From Ophiothrix spiculata (lineage: Eukaryota; Echinodermata; Ophiuroidea; Amphilepidida; Ophiotrichidae), in the NCBI GenBank assembly GCA_000969725.1, contig JXSR01S065556.1: a stretch of DNA of 20,890 nucleotides; one strand, given 5' to 3'. The notes under the pieces were generated by a model. The model was not told the origin of the DNA and did no database searches. It worked only from the letters and a program-made list of their open reading frames with translations. This document shows, piece after piece, positions 1 to 8,433 of the stretch. A program made the position numbers and the translations under genes. Each line of letters opens with the position of its first letter. Position 1 is the first letter of the stretch.

Positions 1-452
1 TCTCTGATTTGAAATTTGGAAAAAAAAATATTTATTCTTTTTTATAAGGCAAATTATGTATAGTAATGGGAAACGTTTTTGGAAATAAAACTAGACCTGC
101 TTAAATGATTGCAAAGGGATAACGTCAAACACGACCTAAAACCAACAAACAGGGAAACAAACAAAATTTTAATTTATGTTTCCCTCATTTTGATGCTAAA
201 ATATTATAGACTGAGTGTATTGTTTCCAATTATCTTCTAGCTCCTATTATTGATGATGGATCAATTTTCCAATTTTCTGTATAATAAATGTTATAATGAA
301 ACCGTTAGTTCCCGTGCTTTATTGAATATAACGTGCCTTTAAAACGGTATTGAAATATACAAAACCACTGCATCATAAATCGTTGTTGATATACACTCAC
401 GACGGCGATGTTAATTTATAGTGCACAATGCATCTTTGAATAACCGAGGAAC

Positions 453-641
453 TTGCCGCAGGTAGTAGCTTTCAAAGTACAGAAATCAGTTGTCGCTTCA
501 TTTAATGAAAATAATTATGATGGTGGTAGGAAACTACATGTCCTTGATACTTTTGTAAAAGAAGCGTATTATGCCAGGAGCATTACCGATGAGACGAGCA
601 TTACGGAAACGAAGGTGTGCATGGTTGCGATACGGTTGTAA
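453..641 (+). pseudogene. Exon-like conserved block, copy 1 (monomer A1)
   Basis: A stop-bounded frame of about 60 codons follows a splice-acceptor-like GCCGCAG. There is no ATG at the start (the frame opens at TTG), so if it was ever coding it was an internal or terminal exon. The frame includes residues ASFNENNYDGGRKLHVLDTF. The same frame is open in A2 (12579-12767). An ungapped, in-frame relative of the first ~30 codons occurs in B1 (6996) and B2 (17338). Against A2 I count about 12 substitutions in ~180 bp, of which only about two are synonymous, so there is no sign of purifying selection on protein. I recognise no protein family. It could be a decayed exon or a conserved non-coding block. 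Confidence 0.35.
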
Positions 642-1010
642 ATTCAGATGCTTATAATAGCTACTAGGTATAATAATATTGAGATATAAAAGAATCGGTT
701 ACATTTATTACATTTCATATCTTCGAAGACAATGCGTTATAAAGGTACCTTCTCATTCAGAGAACTTATTTGAAAATACCCGTGGTGTAGCCAGAGGGGC
801 GGACACGGTGGAATTCCATGGTTGTGAAAAGGTATGGTTGTGAAACTCCCAGTGGAACTGTTATTAACAAATGTAAGTATATTTATCTAGATATAAGCAT
901 TAACATCTACAGGAACATTCCTCTATAATTATTATTTAGTCAGCCTTTTTCATTGTGGGTTACCTTCATTCTTTCTGACTTAGTCCAAATCACGGAATTT
1001 TAGGTTTTCT

Positions 1011-1266
1011 GGGGTTCGTTTCGTAAAGATTTTAATCAAGCGTACGTTTGATTTATCAAACGTAATATAGGATATAACGTGCGAGTCAAAAAAGTGCAAT
1101 AACTAGATGGAAGCCATATTGTAAGAACAAAAGCAATTTAAAGTAAATGAAGTTTATTTGTAAATAAATCATGGATTTATCTTTTAAATGGTGAAAAAAT
1201 GGTCAAGATAGGTAATAGCATTGCAAAAATATTCTTATTTCAATATTATGGTATGAAAACAGTTCT
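1011..1266 (+). repeat. Left terminal inverted repeat
   Basis: This 256 bp arm starts with GGGGTTCGTTTCGTAAAG and is the inverse complement of 3232-3487. Matching continues through subterminal GAGTCAAAAAAGTGCAATAA, then GATGGAAGCCATATT, ending near GGTATGAAAACAGTTCT. TIRs this long are unusual for classic mariner elements, whose arms are about 30 bp, but long arms occur in some mariner/Tc1 relatives. Confidence 0.85.
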
Positions 1267-1321
1267 AATCTAAATGATTTTATTGCTCCAGTTATCTGAA
1301 CATTATCTTAGCAAGGTTTGC

Positions 1322-1682
1322 TTACGTATCATCAACAACCACATTGTTCCAGGTCTCCGCAGGTCATTTCAACAAAAACAGAATAGAGCTTTTCGCAGAG
1401 TGTGGTTTATGTAAGGTCGTACTCCTGGTTACTGTGCCCTGCGCGTAGGCAACCGCCTACCAGAATTGTTTGGCAATCGTGTGGTTGGGATAGGACATCA
1501 GGTTGAATGGCCAGACAAAAGCCCAAATCTCTCTCCACTGGACTTTTATCAATGGGGTACAAATTGAATACCATGTTTACAGACAGGGCCCTCCTGTCAG
1601 TCTTCTACAGCTGCGTTATTGCATCACTGAAGCCTTTAACGAGATCAGGCGCACCAGAGAAGCAAACATGCAAGGTTTATGA
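1322..1682 (+). pseudogene. Transposase fragment, C-terminal half, mariner/IS630-like
   Basis: One frame (1322-1567) reads LRIINNHIVPGLRR, then RVWFM, a TAA at 1412, then GRTPGYCALRVGNRLPEL, and ends in WPDKSPNLSPLDFYQWG. These fit the order in DDE_3/mariner-type transposases: a 'NNHVVP' helix, then 'WFQQDGAPxH' holding the second catalytic Asp (here lost to the stop and a missing residue), then 'WPxxSPDLxPLDFFLWG' holding the third. A frame change follows, and 1578-1682 gives LRYCITEAFNEIRRTREANM, the usual region after the catalytic core. The whole N-terminal half is absent. Broken by at least one stop and one frameshift. Confidence 0.8.
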
Positions 1683-3018
1683 TGAACGATTTAGTCAATT
1701 TTTATATGCTATATGTTTTGCTGATATTTCAAAGTCATGTTTTCAAAAAAGGCCGATCAAAATTGATTGATAGTACCCGAAGATAACCTCTCCAAAGTTT
1801 GACGTTTTGGTTTGAATAATTAATATTTTTTTAATTAATTAATTAACCTTGTTCTGGGTTAAATCCACATATTTTGTTTTGGAATTTTGAAAGTTTAATG
1901 TTTTTATCAACATATCAGAACCACAAAATTGAAGTCAAAATTGCCCTTTTCATGTTTTTTGGTCATTAATGTTTAGGTGTCTGTCAGAAATTTTGTAAAA
2001 AATGAATAGAGTTTCCTGATCCGAGTTGGTGAAAACTTACTTAAAACGAGCAAACTCTCACATTTTTCAGATTCTTACATTTTGGATGTAAAAATATATT
2101 ATATTAACTGATTCTTAAAAACATTTCCGCGCGATAAGTTTAGAATTTACTGTATATGCCTATTTGTCTTCAAAAACTGGATGGAATTTTTGACGTAGTG
2201 TATTCTTTTGAAAATAACCGTTTTAAAAGAAATACAAAAAAAAAACATGCTCTAGGTTAAATCCATGAAATATGTTAACAATTTTTCAAGGAAAGGCTTC
2301 GTTAAAGCTATTTTACTAGAAACATTTGAAGTCATAACTTCCCCTGGGTGTGTTTTAAATGTTAAAAATTGGCATATTTTGTAAAAAAATCAAAAATTAG
2401 TGATTTGAAGACCCTATTTTGAAAGTCTTTTTAGAGTTACATGAGTTGCAAAAAATGCCATCTTTGTTAATATTAAACATTTATGATAACATTTACATAT
2501 GAAAATATAATCATGATAAGAAGAAAACATGTTTTTTGGAAATAAATGTAATTATCTCTGAATAAAAATTGTATTAAAATTTCGACACAGGATTTAAAAA
2601 CTGCATTATGAAATAACATGATTGAATCCACCAAAATTGTTGTAAGCACATGCAGTATAAATATCTATATTTTATGCAGAATTTAAAATCATTCTAATTA
2701 GAATTACCCCAAATTGAGTTGGTTGAGGAAAATTGTTGGAAATTTAGATAAAACACCCTAAAAATGCAAGCCTATATAATAATTAATGTCCTAATGCAAC
2801 CTTTTCTGTTGATAGTGTATTGACAAAACACTTAAGTTCAAGTGTTCCCTTTTGTCTGCGTGCAGAGCGCATGAAAGGAAGTAACAATGGGAGGTTGAAA
2901 ATTATCAATATAAACACTTGAGATTATTGGTCTGGCTGACACTATAATTTATCAGTATATCCAGTTTTTCTGTTGATTATCGATTTATGGCTGATTCAGT
3001 GGTCAGGCATAACGCCTG
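1675..3018. mobile_element. Probable nested insertion inside the transposase remnant
   Basis: About 1.35 kb of very AT-rich DNA separates two neighbouring parts of the transposase reading. It is bounded by the 6 bp direct repeat TGCAAG (1669-1674 and 3019-3024), which could be a target duplication. The right side carries a small hairpin, CAGGC-ATAAC-GCCTG (3004-3018). I find no inverted terminal repeats, poly-A tail or coding content, so the class is unknown. It could equally be original spacer of the transposon brought next to the tail by rearrangement. Confidence 0.4.
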
Positions 3019-3019
3019 T

Positions 3020-3112
3020 GCAAGACGAGCGGTTCAAAACATGAAATCAAAAGCTCAGAGATGTGTGAATTTTCAAGAAGGCCATGTCGACGGTTGCACT
3101 GGACTTCAGTGA
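3020..3112 (+). pseudogene. Transposase C-terminal tail, split from the rest by an insertion
   Basis: The frame reads ARRAVQNMKSKAQRCVNF then EGHVDGCTG and stops at TGA 3110-3112, just inside the right TIR. The 'RRAQxCVxxxGGHxEG' style ending is what the C-terminus of many mariner-like transposases looks like. It would continue the RRTREANM block that ends near 1674. The two pieces are separated by about 1.35 kb that carries no transposase similarity. Confidence 0.55.
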
Positions 3113-3231
3113 GACCTCAACAAAACCAATTGGGATTTTTCCGTGCAAACATACCCAAACGGCCCTTTCCAGGGCCACTCAAAAACATAGAAATGTACTC
3201 CATGAATAAAGCAAATGCACAACAATTGGAC

Positions 3232-3487
3232 AGAACTGTTTTCATACCATATTATTTAAATAAGGATATCTTTGCAACGCTTTAATCAATCAACACCATT
3301 CTTTCACCATTTGAAAGGTAAATCCATATCCTAATTAGAATTAATCATTATTTATTCGAAATTGCTTTTGTTCATAAAATATGGCTTCCATCTAATTATT
3401 GCACTCTTTTTGACTCACCCGGTACAATGTAAATTTACGTTTGAAATCAAACGTACGCTTGATTCAAAGCTTTATGAAACGAACCCC
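3232..3487 (-). repeat. Right terminal inverted repeat
   Basis: This 256 bp arm ends with GAAACGAACCCC and matches the left arm 1011-1266 in reverse complement, including subterminal TTTTTGACTCACCC and the outer CAAACGTACGCTTGATT. Small gaps, such as one near ATCAAACG in the left arm, and substitutions show that both arms have been decaying independently. Confidence 0.85.
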
Positions 3488-3574
3488 GTAACAGGTTCCA
3501 ACTAACGACATCTGTAAGTTTCATCACTTTTTGTTTTGATTTGGGTTTTCAAAATCATCAGCACTTACTACAGT

Positions 3575-4044
3575 GCAACAGGCCTTATTTTTCCTAATTT
3601 TAAATCAATATAATATTATTATGTTACGCAGTGCCTAATTGATATTTTAAATATATATTAGCCAAGGGCAGCCCCTTATATGCCGAAAATTTCAAGGTCA
3701 TTGGTTCATTAGAAGCTGATATAGCTTTCAGATTAAAGCTTGTTTTGTATTGGTCAAAAGTAGGATATTGCTGGCAAGGCCAAATATTAAGCCAATCAAC
3801 GGTGCGTTTATTGAATGCTTCAGCTGAATGATCTAGTCATTTAAACACACACTATTGACTTGGTGTAATGAGTGTATGAATAGTGTTGTGAGCAATGCTA
3901 AAACATTGGGTAACCAATGGTCTGGAAAATACAAAAGCTGTTATTTGCTAACATAACACTAGTGCCTTTAAAACTAGTCCATAATTAAGAAATATTAATT
4001 ATTACTGATTCATTGTTTTATTTCCGGACAAAATGTTACAGAAG
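3575..4044. other. A1-specific segment flanked by 11 bp direct repeats
   Basis: The A1/A2 alignment breaks after ~3570 and resumes at ~4045. In A1 the break is bounded by TTATTTTTCCT at 3585-3595 and again at 4045-4055, an 11 bp direct repeat spaced 460 bp, which is compatible with a target duplication. A2 has a different ~430 bp in the same place. No gene, inverted repeats or tail are visible. Confidence 0.4.
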
Positions 4045-5410
4045 TTATTTTTCCTTTGGTTCCTGTATGTGGTTTAAATTCATTTATTTGTTCAGATTGT
4101 TCATGGGAATACCGGTATATCAATACTAACCTTGATAGTTTCTCAATAGCGCTAAATCGTGTATATCTTTATGTAAAAAAGAGATAAATAATACATATTC
4201 TCAAAGTTAAAGAAAGCATACTTTTTTTTCAAAGTTGTTATTTTAACCTACCAGTTAGCAACATTGAAATTAAGTCAGTAAGAAAATAAACCCTAATATG
4301 TCATTATCATCTCACATTTTCGTAATTTTTTTTACATTGTTATACAATCTGCAAAACAACTGTCAGCTCTTATTTATCAATAATATCTAACGAAATAACC
4401 CGGCTAAAATAAACGATAGGTGGGTTTTTTTCTGGAATTTAACATGTAAAGTATCTCTTCTTGATATTTACTTATCTGAAATTTAACATGCAAGATATAT
4501 CTTTTTGTTATTTTGTTGATTATGTTATCAAAAATTCATCAGAGAATTTGTTTCATTTCCAGTTTGTCGCTACTTAGTAAATACAAGACATCTAGTGCAG
4601 GCTTGTGGATTGATATAAATCTAAAAAGTATGTGTTAAAAGCAAATGGAAACTCTTGCTCTAGGCTATAAATCTTGATTCTGATGCAATGCTTGATATAA
4701 ATTATACCGACACTCTAAGTGGTCCATGTAGTACTGCAAAACATATTTAAGACCGGAGATGAATCACAACAGAAAAAATACTTGGTCCCATGGGGAAAAA
4801 CAGTGCCGATGCATTGAATGGATTCAAGGTAAAATAAGAAATACATAAATAAATAAAAAAAACTAACATGAATAAGAATCAATAAACCCATACAAAACTG
4901 TGCTCCAAAAATTCGTACTTACAAAGTTCTTATAAACTTACGAAGTTTTGGGTGAGTCATGAGGGTTTTTGATTAAACTTGAAAAATGTATTCAATAATG
5001 AATGCTGAAGATGTTTTTACACCATTTGTACATGTATCAATTAATGTATTAATGCGTTTATCATGATTTGGCTAATGACGCCCAAGAAAGTGCTGGATAA
5101 AAGCTTTTCAAAGTTAAAATGAAATGTTGTGAGAAATTTGAAACTCTTAAGGAGAGAAATGTATTTGTTTAGTACTTCTGGTTCGACCCCTTTTCTTTCA
5201 AAGTCAAATATATTTAAGTAGCAACCTACTTATTCAATGTATTGCTATGGATGTTTGTTTCATATTGCTAGACTAAACTCAATGCCGTTGTATTTGTAAA
5301 CCCTATAAAATTACTGCATCTGACCCAAACCTGATTCTTTATCATACGATACAAACCAAAATCCTTTTGGGGATCATGAACTGAGAATCTTACACTGTGT
5401 TTGTTTTATA

Positions 5411-5427
5411 TTTTTGTTTCTTTGCAG
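5411..5427 (+). other. Splice-acceptor-like pyrimidine tract, A1
   Basis: TTTTTGTTTCTTTGCAG is a good match to an animal 3' splice site and is kept in A2 (15260-15276), while the spacer on either side varies more. About 50 bp downstream begins a block of unusually high identity (5476-5556). No conserved reading frame follows, so if the site is used it would belong to a non-coding or decayed transcript. Confidence 0.25.
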
Positions 5428-5475
5428 AAGTGATATATTTTTTAAATCGAAATTTACAATTTAGATCTTTCAATT

Positions 5476-5556
5476 ATATCTGTGTTACGTTGTCAAAATA
5501 TCTCAAGGTTTTTTTTTGCATCTGTGCATGACGAGCTAACGCTTAACATAGGAAAT
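5476..5556 (+). repeat. Highly conserved block, A1 copy
   Basis: Two runs here are identical to A2: about 28 bp around TCTGTGTTACGTTGTCAAAA and a 39 bp run at 5518-5556 (identical to 15363-15401) containing GCATGACGAGCTAACGC. A T-tract length change between the two runs shifts the frame between the copies, and the frame used in A2 meets TGA in A1, so conservation is not of protein. Confidence 0.55.
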
Positions 5557-5834
5557 CTTTTTGACAGTCTGTTGTAGCGCTGCTTGACAGAGATGTTTGA
5601 AGTCCAAACGAATGAGCTATACAATATGCCACTCGGTATTAATAACAGATGGCCTTGCTCTGCCATTTTGCCTTAGGGCATTAAAAGTATGATATAACTA
5701 TATAGATAGTTAAATATGCATACAAGCACAGGAAAACCATAATGCACACGTGGAATATATTCTTTGTGTTAGTTATAGGTATTCTCACTTGGTGATGTAT
5801 TGGTATTTACAGTTTGATAATTCCAAAATTTCTC

Positions 5835-5867
<33 letters not shown>
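5835..5867 (+). repeat. (TTA)n microsatellite
   Basis: About 11 uninterrupted copies of a TTA/ATT triplet occur in A1. The matching place in A2 (near 15675-15690) has only irregular AT-rich sequence, so the tract expanded after the A1/A2 duplication or shrank in A2. Confidence 0.9.
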
Positions 5868-5869
<2 letters not shown>

Positions 5870-6491
5870 CTCAAGGATCATTGGATACAAATTCATTTAT
5901 ATATAATAACCGTAAACTAATCTTAATGTCCGATAAGTGATTATAACAGATAGTTAACTCGGATTGCTTATTTGAGATATCATGAGTTATGTTCTCTTGG
6001 TGAATTTGATTATGCAGTATATTACACTAACTATGATTTATGTATTAACATAGTCTGATTACAACACGTTCTTTCAACTAGAAAGACTAAAGCATTAATT
6101 GTTAACATTTAATTCGAGCACAAAAGCATAGAAAGAAATAAAATTTTCAATTTAACTTACGAATCAATCGTAATCATATACACCTCAGTCCCCAGGAGTT
6201 ATTTCCATCCGTTTAATATCGACTTTTTCTACGCGATTTTACAATTAGATTCCACTAGTATGATGATTTTCGTTTAGCTGAATTTTTTTCTTGTAAACGG
6301 TGGTTTAGCAACTCATGAAATAAAATAAGAATAAAAATAGGTAAGTATTGTAAGTACTCTAAAATTAATTGGTAACCATTATCACACGCCAAGTAATGAT
6401 ATTTGATCCAGGATGACGATCAGGAGGTGTTATTCCAAAAACGTCAAAATACAAGCTGACCCCATGATCATCTATATTTATTAAGTATATA

Positions 6492-6524
6492 TGTGACGCG
6501 TTACATCAAAAGGTACAAGTTGTC
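6492..6524 (+). repeat. MITE left TIR
   Basis: This arm runs from TGTGACGCG to AAGTTGTC and is fully complementary to 6713-6745. Confidence 0.85.
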
Positions 6525-6712
6525 TACCTTGGACAAAATTGAGATTTTTGTGTTACTTGTAAGAGGACAAAAAAAGCTTTAAAATGATACATTGCTTGTG
6601 AAAATTGAAGTTTTAGTTTCGATGTTATGATGAATAAAGACGGTTGTTTTCTTATTATTATTTTTTATAATTTACAAGCTTAATTGGCCTGTATCTCGAA
6701 ACTTGCTTGGCC

Positions 6713-6745
6713 GACAACTTGTACCTTTTGATGTAACGCGTCACA
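6713..6745 (-). repeat. MITE right TIR
   Basis: This arm runs from GACAACTT to CGCGTCACA and is fully complementary to 6492-6524. Confidence 0.85.
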
Positions 6746-6995
6746 TATTACTAAATGTATTTGTTTCCATCATATCAGTTCATGCCTCTAAGCTCTCTGC
6801 AACGGATTATGATGGTAAATTCAAGGTTGCAGGTTGTGCTCTTACTAAATAGGGACATTAACGTTGTGTAAATGTATTGGAATTAACAAAACCCACGCAT
6901 CATGAAATGCTACAAATACAAACTCCTAATAGCAACCAATGTTTATTCATTACATGCACAAATTGGTCTTTAAATATTCAGTCAATTTGCTGCAG

Positions 6996-7089
6996 GTAAT
7001 ACATTGTAAAAGCACAAAATCGTTTGTCGCTTCATTTAATGAAAATAATTACAATAATAATGGGAAATTTAATGTCCTTGATACTTAAA
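6996..7089 (+). pseudogene. Exon-like core, copy 2 (monomer B1), truncated
   Basis: This core sits directly after TTGCTGCAG. It aligns without gaps to 462-553, sharing the stretch that encodes VASFNENNY and the later VLDT, and then hits an in-frame TAA. The similarity upstream continues through the region back to about 6208, which shows that the A and B monomers come from one ancestral unit. With a stop after ~30 codons and no start, this copy cannot encode the longer frame of the A copies. Confidence 0.35.
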
Positions 7090-7394
7090 TAAAAAAGTAT
7101 ATTGAGACTGGAGCCCCACAGATGAGGAAACAATCAAGAAAATGACGATATGCTCGACTCAAAATCAAGCGTTAATTTAAATGGTAATTGCTGCTGTTAA
7201 AGATGTTTTTTAAATGGATATACAATTTGAGTAGACCAGTGGGACTATGATAATAATATGCTTTCATTCAAAATTATAAAACAGAAAGCAAAATATACGT
7301 ATTTTATAAAGGTGAGGTACAAACAATACTCTCTACCTTATTAAAAAATTACATGAAAGTAAGAATGTGTCACTCAGTTAATAATATATAATTA

Positions 7395-7448
7395 TACAGT
7401 TATCGGAAAAGGGCAGTATGTATTCATACAGCTATCGGAAAAGAGCAG
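7395..7448 (+). repeat. Two-copy short repeat with TATCGGAAAAG core (B1)
   Basis: TACAGTTATCGGAAAAGGGC occurs at 7395 and a near copy TACAGCTATCGGAAAAGAGC at 7427, a spacing of 32 bp. The pair is also present in B2, twice because of the local duplication there (near 17734-17785 and 18137-18190), so it predates the B1/B2 split. Confidence 0.75.
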
Positions 7449-8208
7449 CAACATGTATGTATAGAGTTGCCTCAAGTTGATTTCTACCTCGTTTGTAGTC
7501 AACTTTCAATTTTGCAAAGTGAACATGTATCTCTAACACAATTTAGAACAAATAGACGTATCACGTTTTATCCTATCATTCGTTGATAGTTACGATAAAG
7601 CAGATGCATCCAATATGGAAACATTACCTGTGCTATTTCCGTCCTCCTATTAAAGCTAGGTTTAATTGTGTTATACGTTCATTGATCCTTACATAGCCCA
7701 AAGTGTGCAATTTCATGTTTTTACACTGAGATAACAATGATGACTTCTTTAGTTCCTTGTACACTAACCTGCCACATTGCCCAATGCATTGTCAATTAGA
7801 TTCTATTTCGCTTAAATGTCGGTTATAACTTCAAGTCCTGTCAAGTCGTAAAATGGATACATATCTCTTATACCGATCTATTTTTGTGGTCATTAAAAAG
7901 GTATATGCGAATTTTCGATTTCTGGCATTTTGTATATAATACTGAATGCAAAGCAAAATACCTAATTTTAATGGTGGCGAAGTCGATTTGTAAAATGACA
8001 AAAAGTTGGTCATCGTTAGCATTATTTTACACATGATTTCTTGTTACCTAAACCATTTGTTATTGTTTTGTCAAGAATCATTTAGATCACTGATGTTTAT
8101 TCCAAAACAGGTCTATATATGATGACGGCCATGTTGAAATATTGCTTTAAAAGACAATATTTGGCTACATGTTGCTACTTTTAGCTAAAGTAAAAAGTTA
8201 TATATATA

Positions 8209-8217
8209 TTTTTTTTT
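8209..8217 (-). other. A9 run at the 3' end of the composite segment (minus strand)
   Basis: Nine T on the plus strand sit exactly at the boundary where B1 stops matching B2, next to a TA dinucleotide run. It could be a retroposon tail or simply low-complexity sequence. Confidence 0.3.
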
Positions 8218-8291
8218 GAGAAAGGAATTTACGACGGGAATTCATAACAATTGGTAGATTTTAACGGGTTCGCCGTCGGACAAGTTTTGAA

Positions 8292-8335
8292 CTGTCAAGC
8301 TTTCGTCAGGAGTAGCTCTGACTTCTTCAGAACAA
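8292..8335 (-). ncRNA. Hammerhead-ribozyme-like motif (type I, very short stem III)
   Basis: On the minus strand the order is UUGUU (stem I), CUGAAGA (fits CUGANGA), an extra A, GUCAG-AGCUACUC-CUGAC (perfect 5 bp stem II with 8 nt loop), GAAA, then GCUU and GACAG. GCUU gives a 2 bp stem III (A-U, G-C) and leaves a U at the cleavage position. GACAG pairs with UUGUU using two G-U pairs. Penelope-like and related retroelements are known to carry such minimal hammerheads. The extra A before stem II and the weak stem I make activity doubtful, so this is probably a decayed copy. Confidence 0.45.
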
Positions 8336-8398
8336 ATATTATTATAAAGACATGTGGGCCGTCACTTCCCACTGATGACTCGCATGAGCCATTCACTT

Positions 8399-8419
8399 AA
8401 GGCTGCCCCTTGCCAACAG
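8399..8419 (+). repeat. 21 bp direct repeat, left copy, flanking histone stem-loop fragment
   Basis: AAGGCTGCCCCTTGCCAACAG is repeated exactly at 8476-8496. The two copies enclose 56 bp that hold the histone stem-loop and its downstream element. They may be a target-site duplication or two units of a small tandem array. Confidence 0.85.
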
Positions 8420-8433
8420 TGTTAAAAGCAGAT

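Larger units (their letters stand above)
1011..3487. mobile_element. DNA transposon with 256 bp TIRs, mariner/IS630-like, non-functional
   Basis: A 2,477 bp insertion in A1 is absent from the matching place in A2 (~13140-13160). Its ends are inverted repeats starting GGGGTTCGTTTC, and they match each other for about 256 bp with scattered substitutions. Inside are remnants of a transposase with the block order of DDE transposases of the mariner/IS630 superfamily (see 1322-1682 and 3020-3112). The N-terminal DNA-binding part and most of the catalytic domain are missing, so the element cannot mobilise itself. I could not find a clean TA target duplication at the ends. The junctions (TTTTCT before, GTAACA after) suggest the flanks have altered since insertion, or that insertion came with a small deletion. 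Confidence 0.85.
1..6207 (+). repeat. Tandem repeat monomer A1 (5' end outside window)
   Basis: This stretch aligns in order with 12072-16786 (monomer A2). Shared landmarks include the block at 462-640, a segment near 812-870 (ATGGTTGTGAAAAGGTATGG), the stretch near 4240-4290, the segment around 4640-4730 and the block 5476-5556. By eye identity varies from over 90% in blocks to poor in AT-rich spacers. A1 differs from A2 by a 2.48 kb transposon (1011-3487), unmatched DNA at ~3575-4044, and a microsatellite at 5835. I see no gene with a credible start, coding bias or family match in 641-1010 or 4056-6207. These are AT-rich spacer apart from the blocks listed separately. Boundaries are approximate, since I set monomer starts at the TCCGTTTAATATCGAC landmark. 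Confidence 0.85.
6492..6745. mobile_element. 254 bp MITE with ~33 bp perfect TIRs and TA target duplication
   Basis: The left end TGTGACGCGTTACATCAAAA and onward to GGTACAAGTTGTC is repeated exactly as an inverse complement at the right end (GACAACTTGTACC to GCGTCACA). TA flanks both sides (6490-6491 and 6746-6747). B2 lacks it: the site there (near 17085) reads through the TATATATATTTG context. The interior has no coding capacity. TA duplication suggests mobilisation by a Tc1/mariner-type transposase. The perfect arms imply a fairly recent insertion compared with the decayed transposon in A1. Confidence 0.9.

Noticed and set aside
1507..1770. 87-codon ORF beginning MARQKPK
   Set aside because: It overlaps the transposase fragment in a shifted frame. 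The neighbouring frame with WPDKSPNLSPLDFYQWG is the meaningful one.
3004..3018. Hairpin CAGGC-ATAAC-GCCTG considered as a Helitron 3' end
   Set aside because: It has only a 5 bp stem, is not followed by CTRR, and no TC 5' end or A/T insertion context was identified.
3061..3285. 74-codon ORF beginning MCEFSRRPCRR
   Set aside because: It is an out-of-frame reading of the transposase C-terminal tail and runs into the right TIR.
3663..3677. CCAAGGGCAGCCCCT resembling the GGCAAGGGGCAGCC repeat (minus strand) at 8399 and 8476
   Set aside because: The match is short and imperfect, with no similarity extending on either side. Probably chance.
7395..7448. Short spaced repeats considered as a CRISPR-like array
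   Set aside because: Only two imperfect units occur in clearly eukaryotic repetitive DNA.
7831..8034. Minus-strand ORF (67 codons) with a similar ORF in B2 at 18573-18800
   Set aside because: The similarity is explained by the B1/B2 duplication. Many differences are amino-acid replacing and the C-terminal ends differ by frame, so there is no sign of selection on a protein.
8371..8388. CTGATGACTCGCATGAGCC as a second hammerhead core
   Set aside because: CUGAUGA and a short stem are present, but no GAAA follows the stem.
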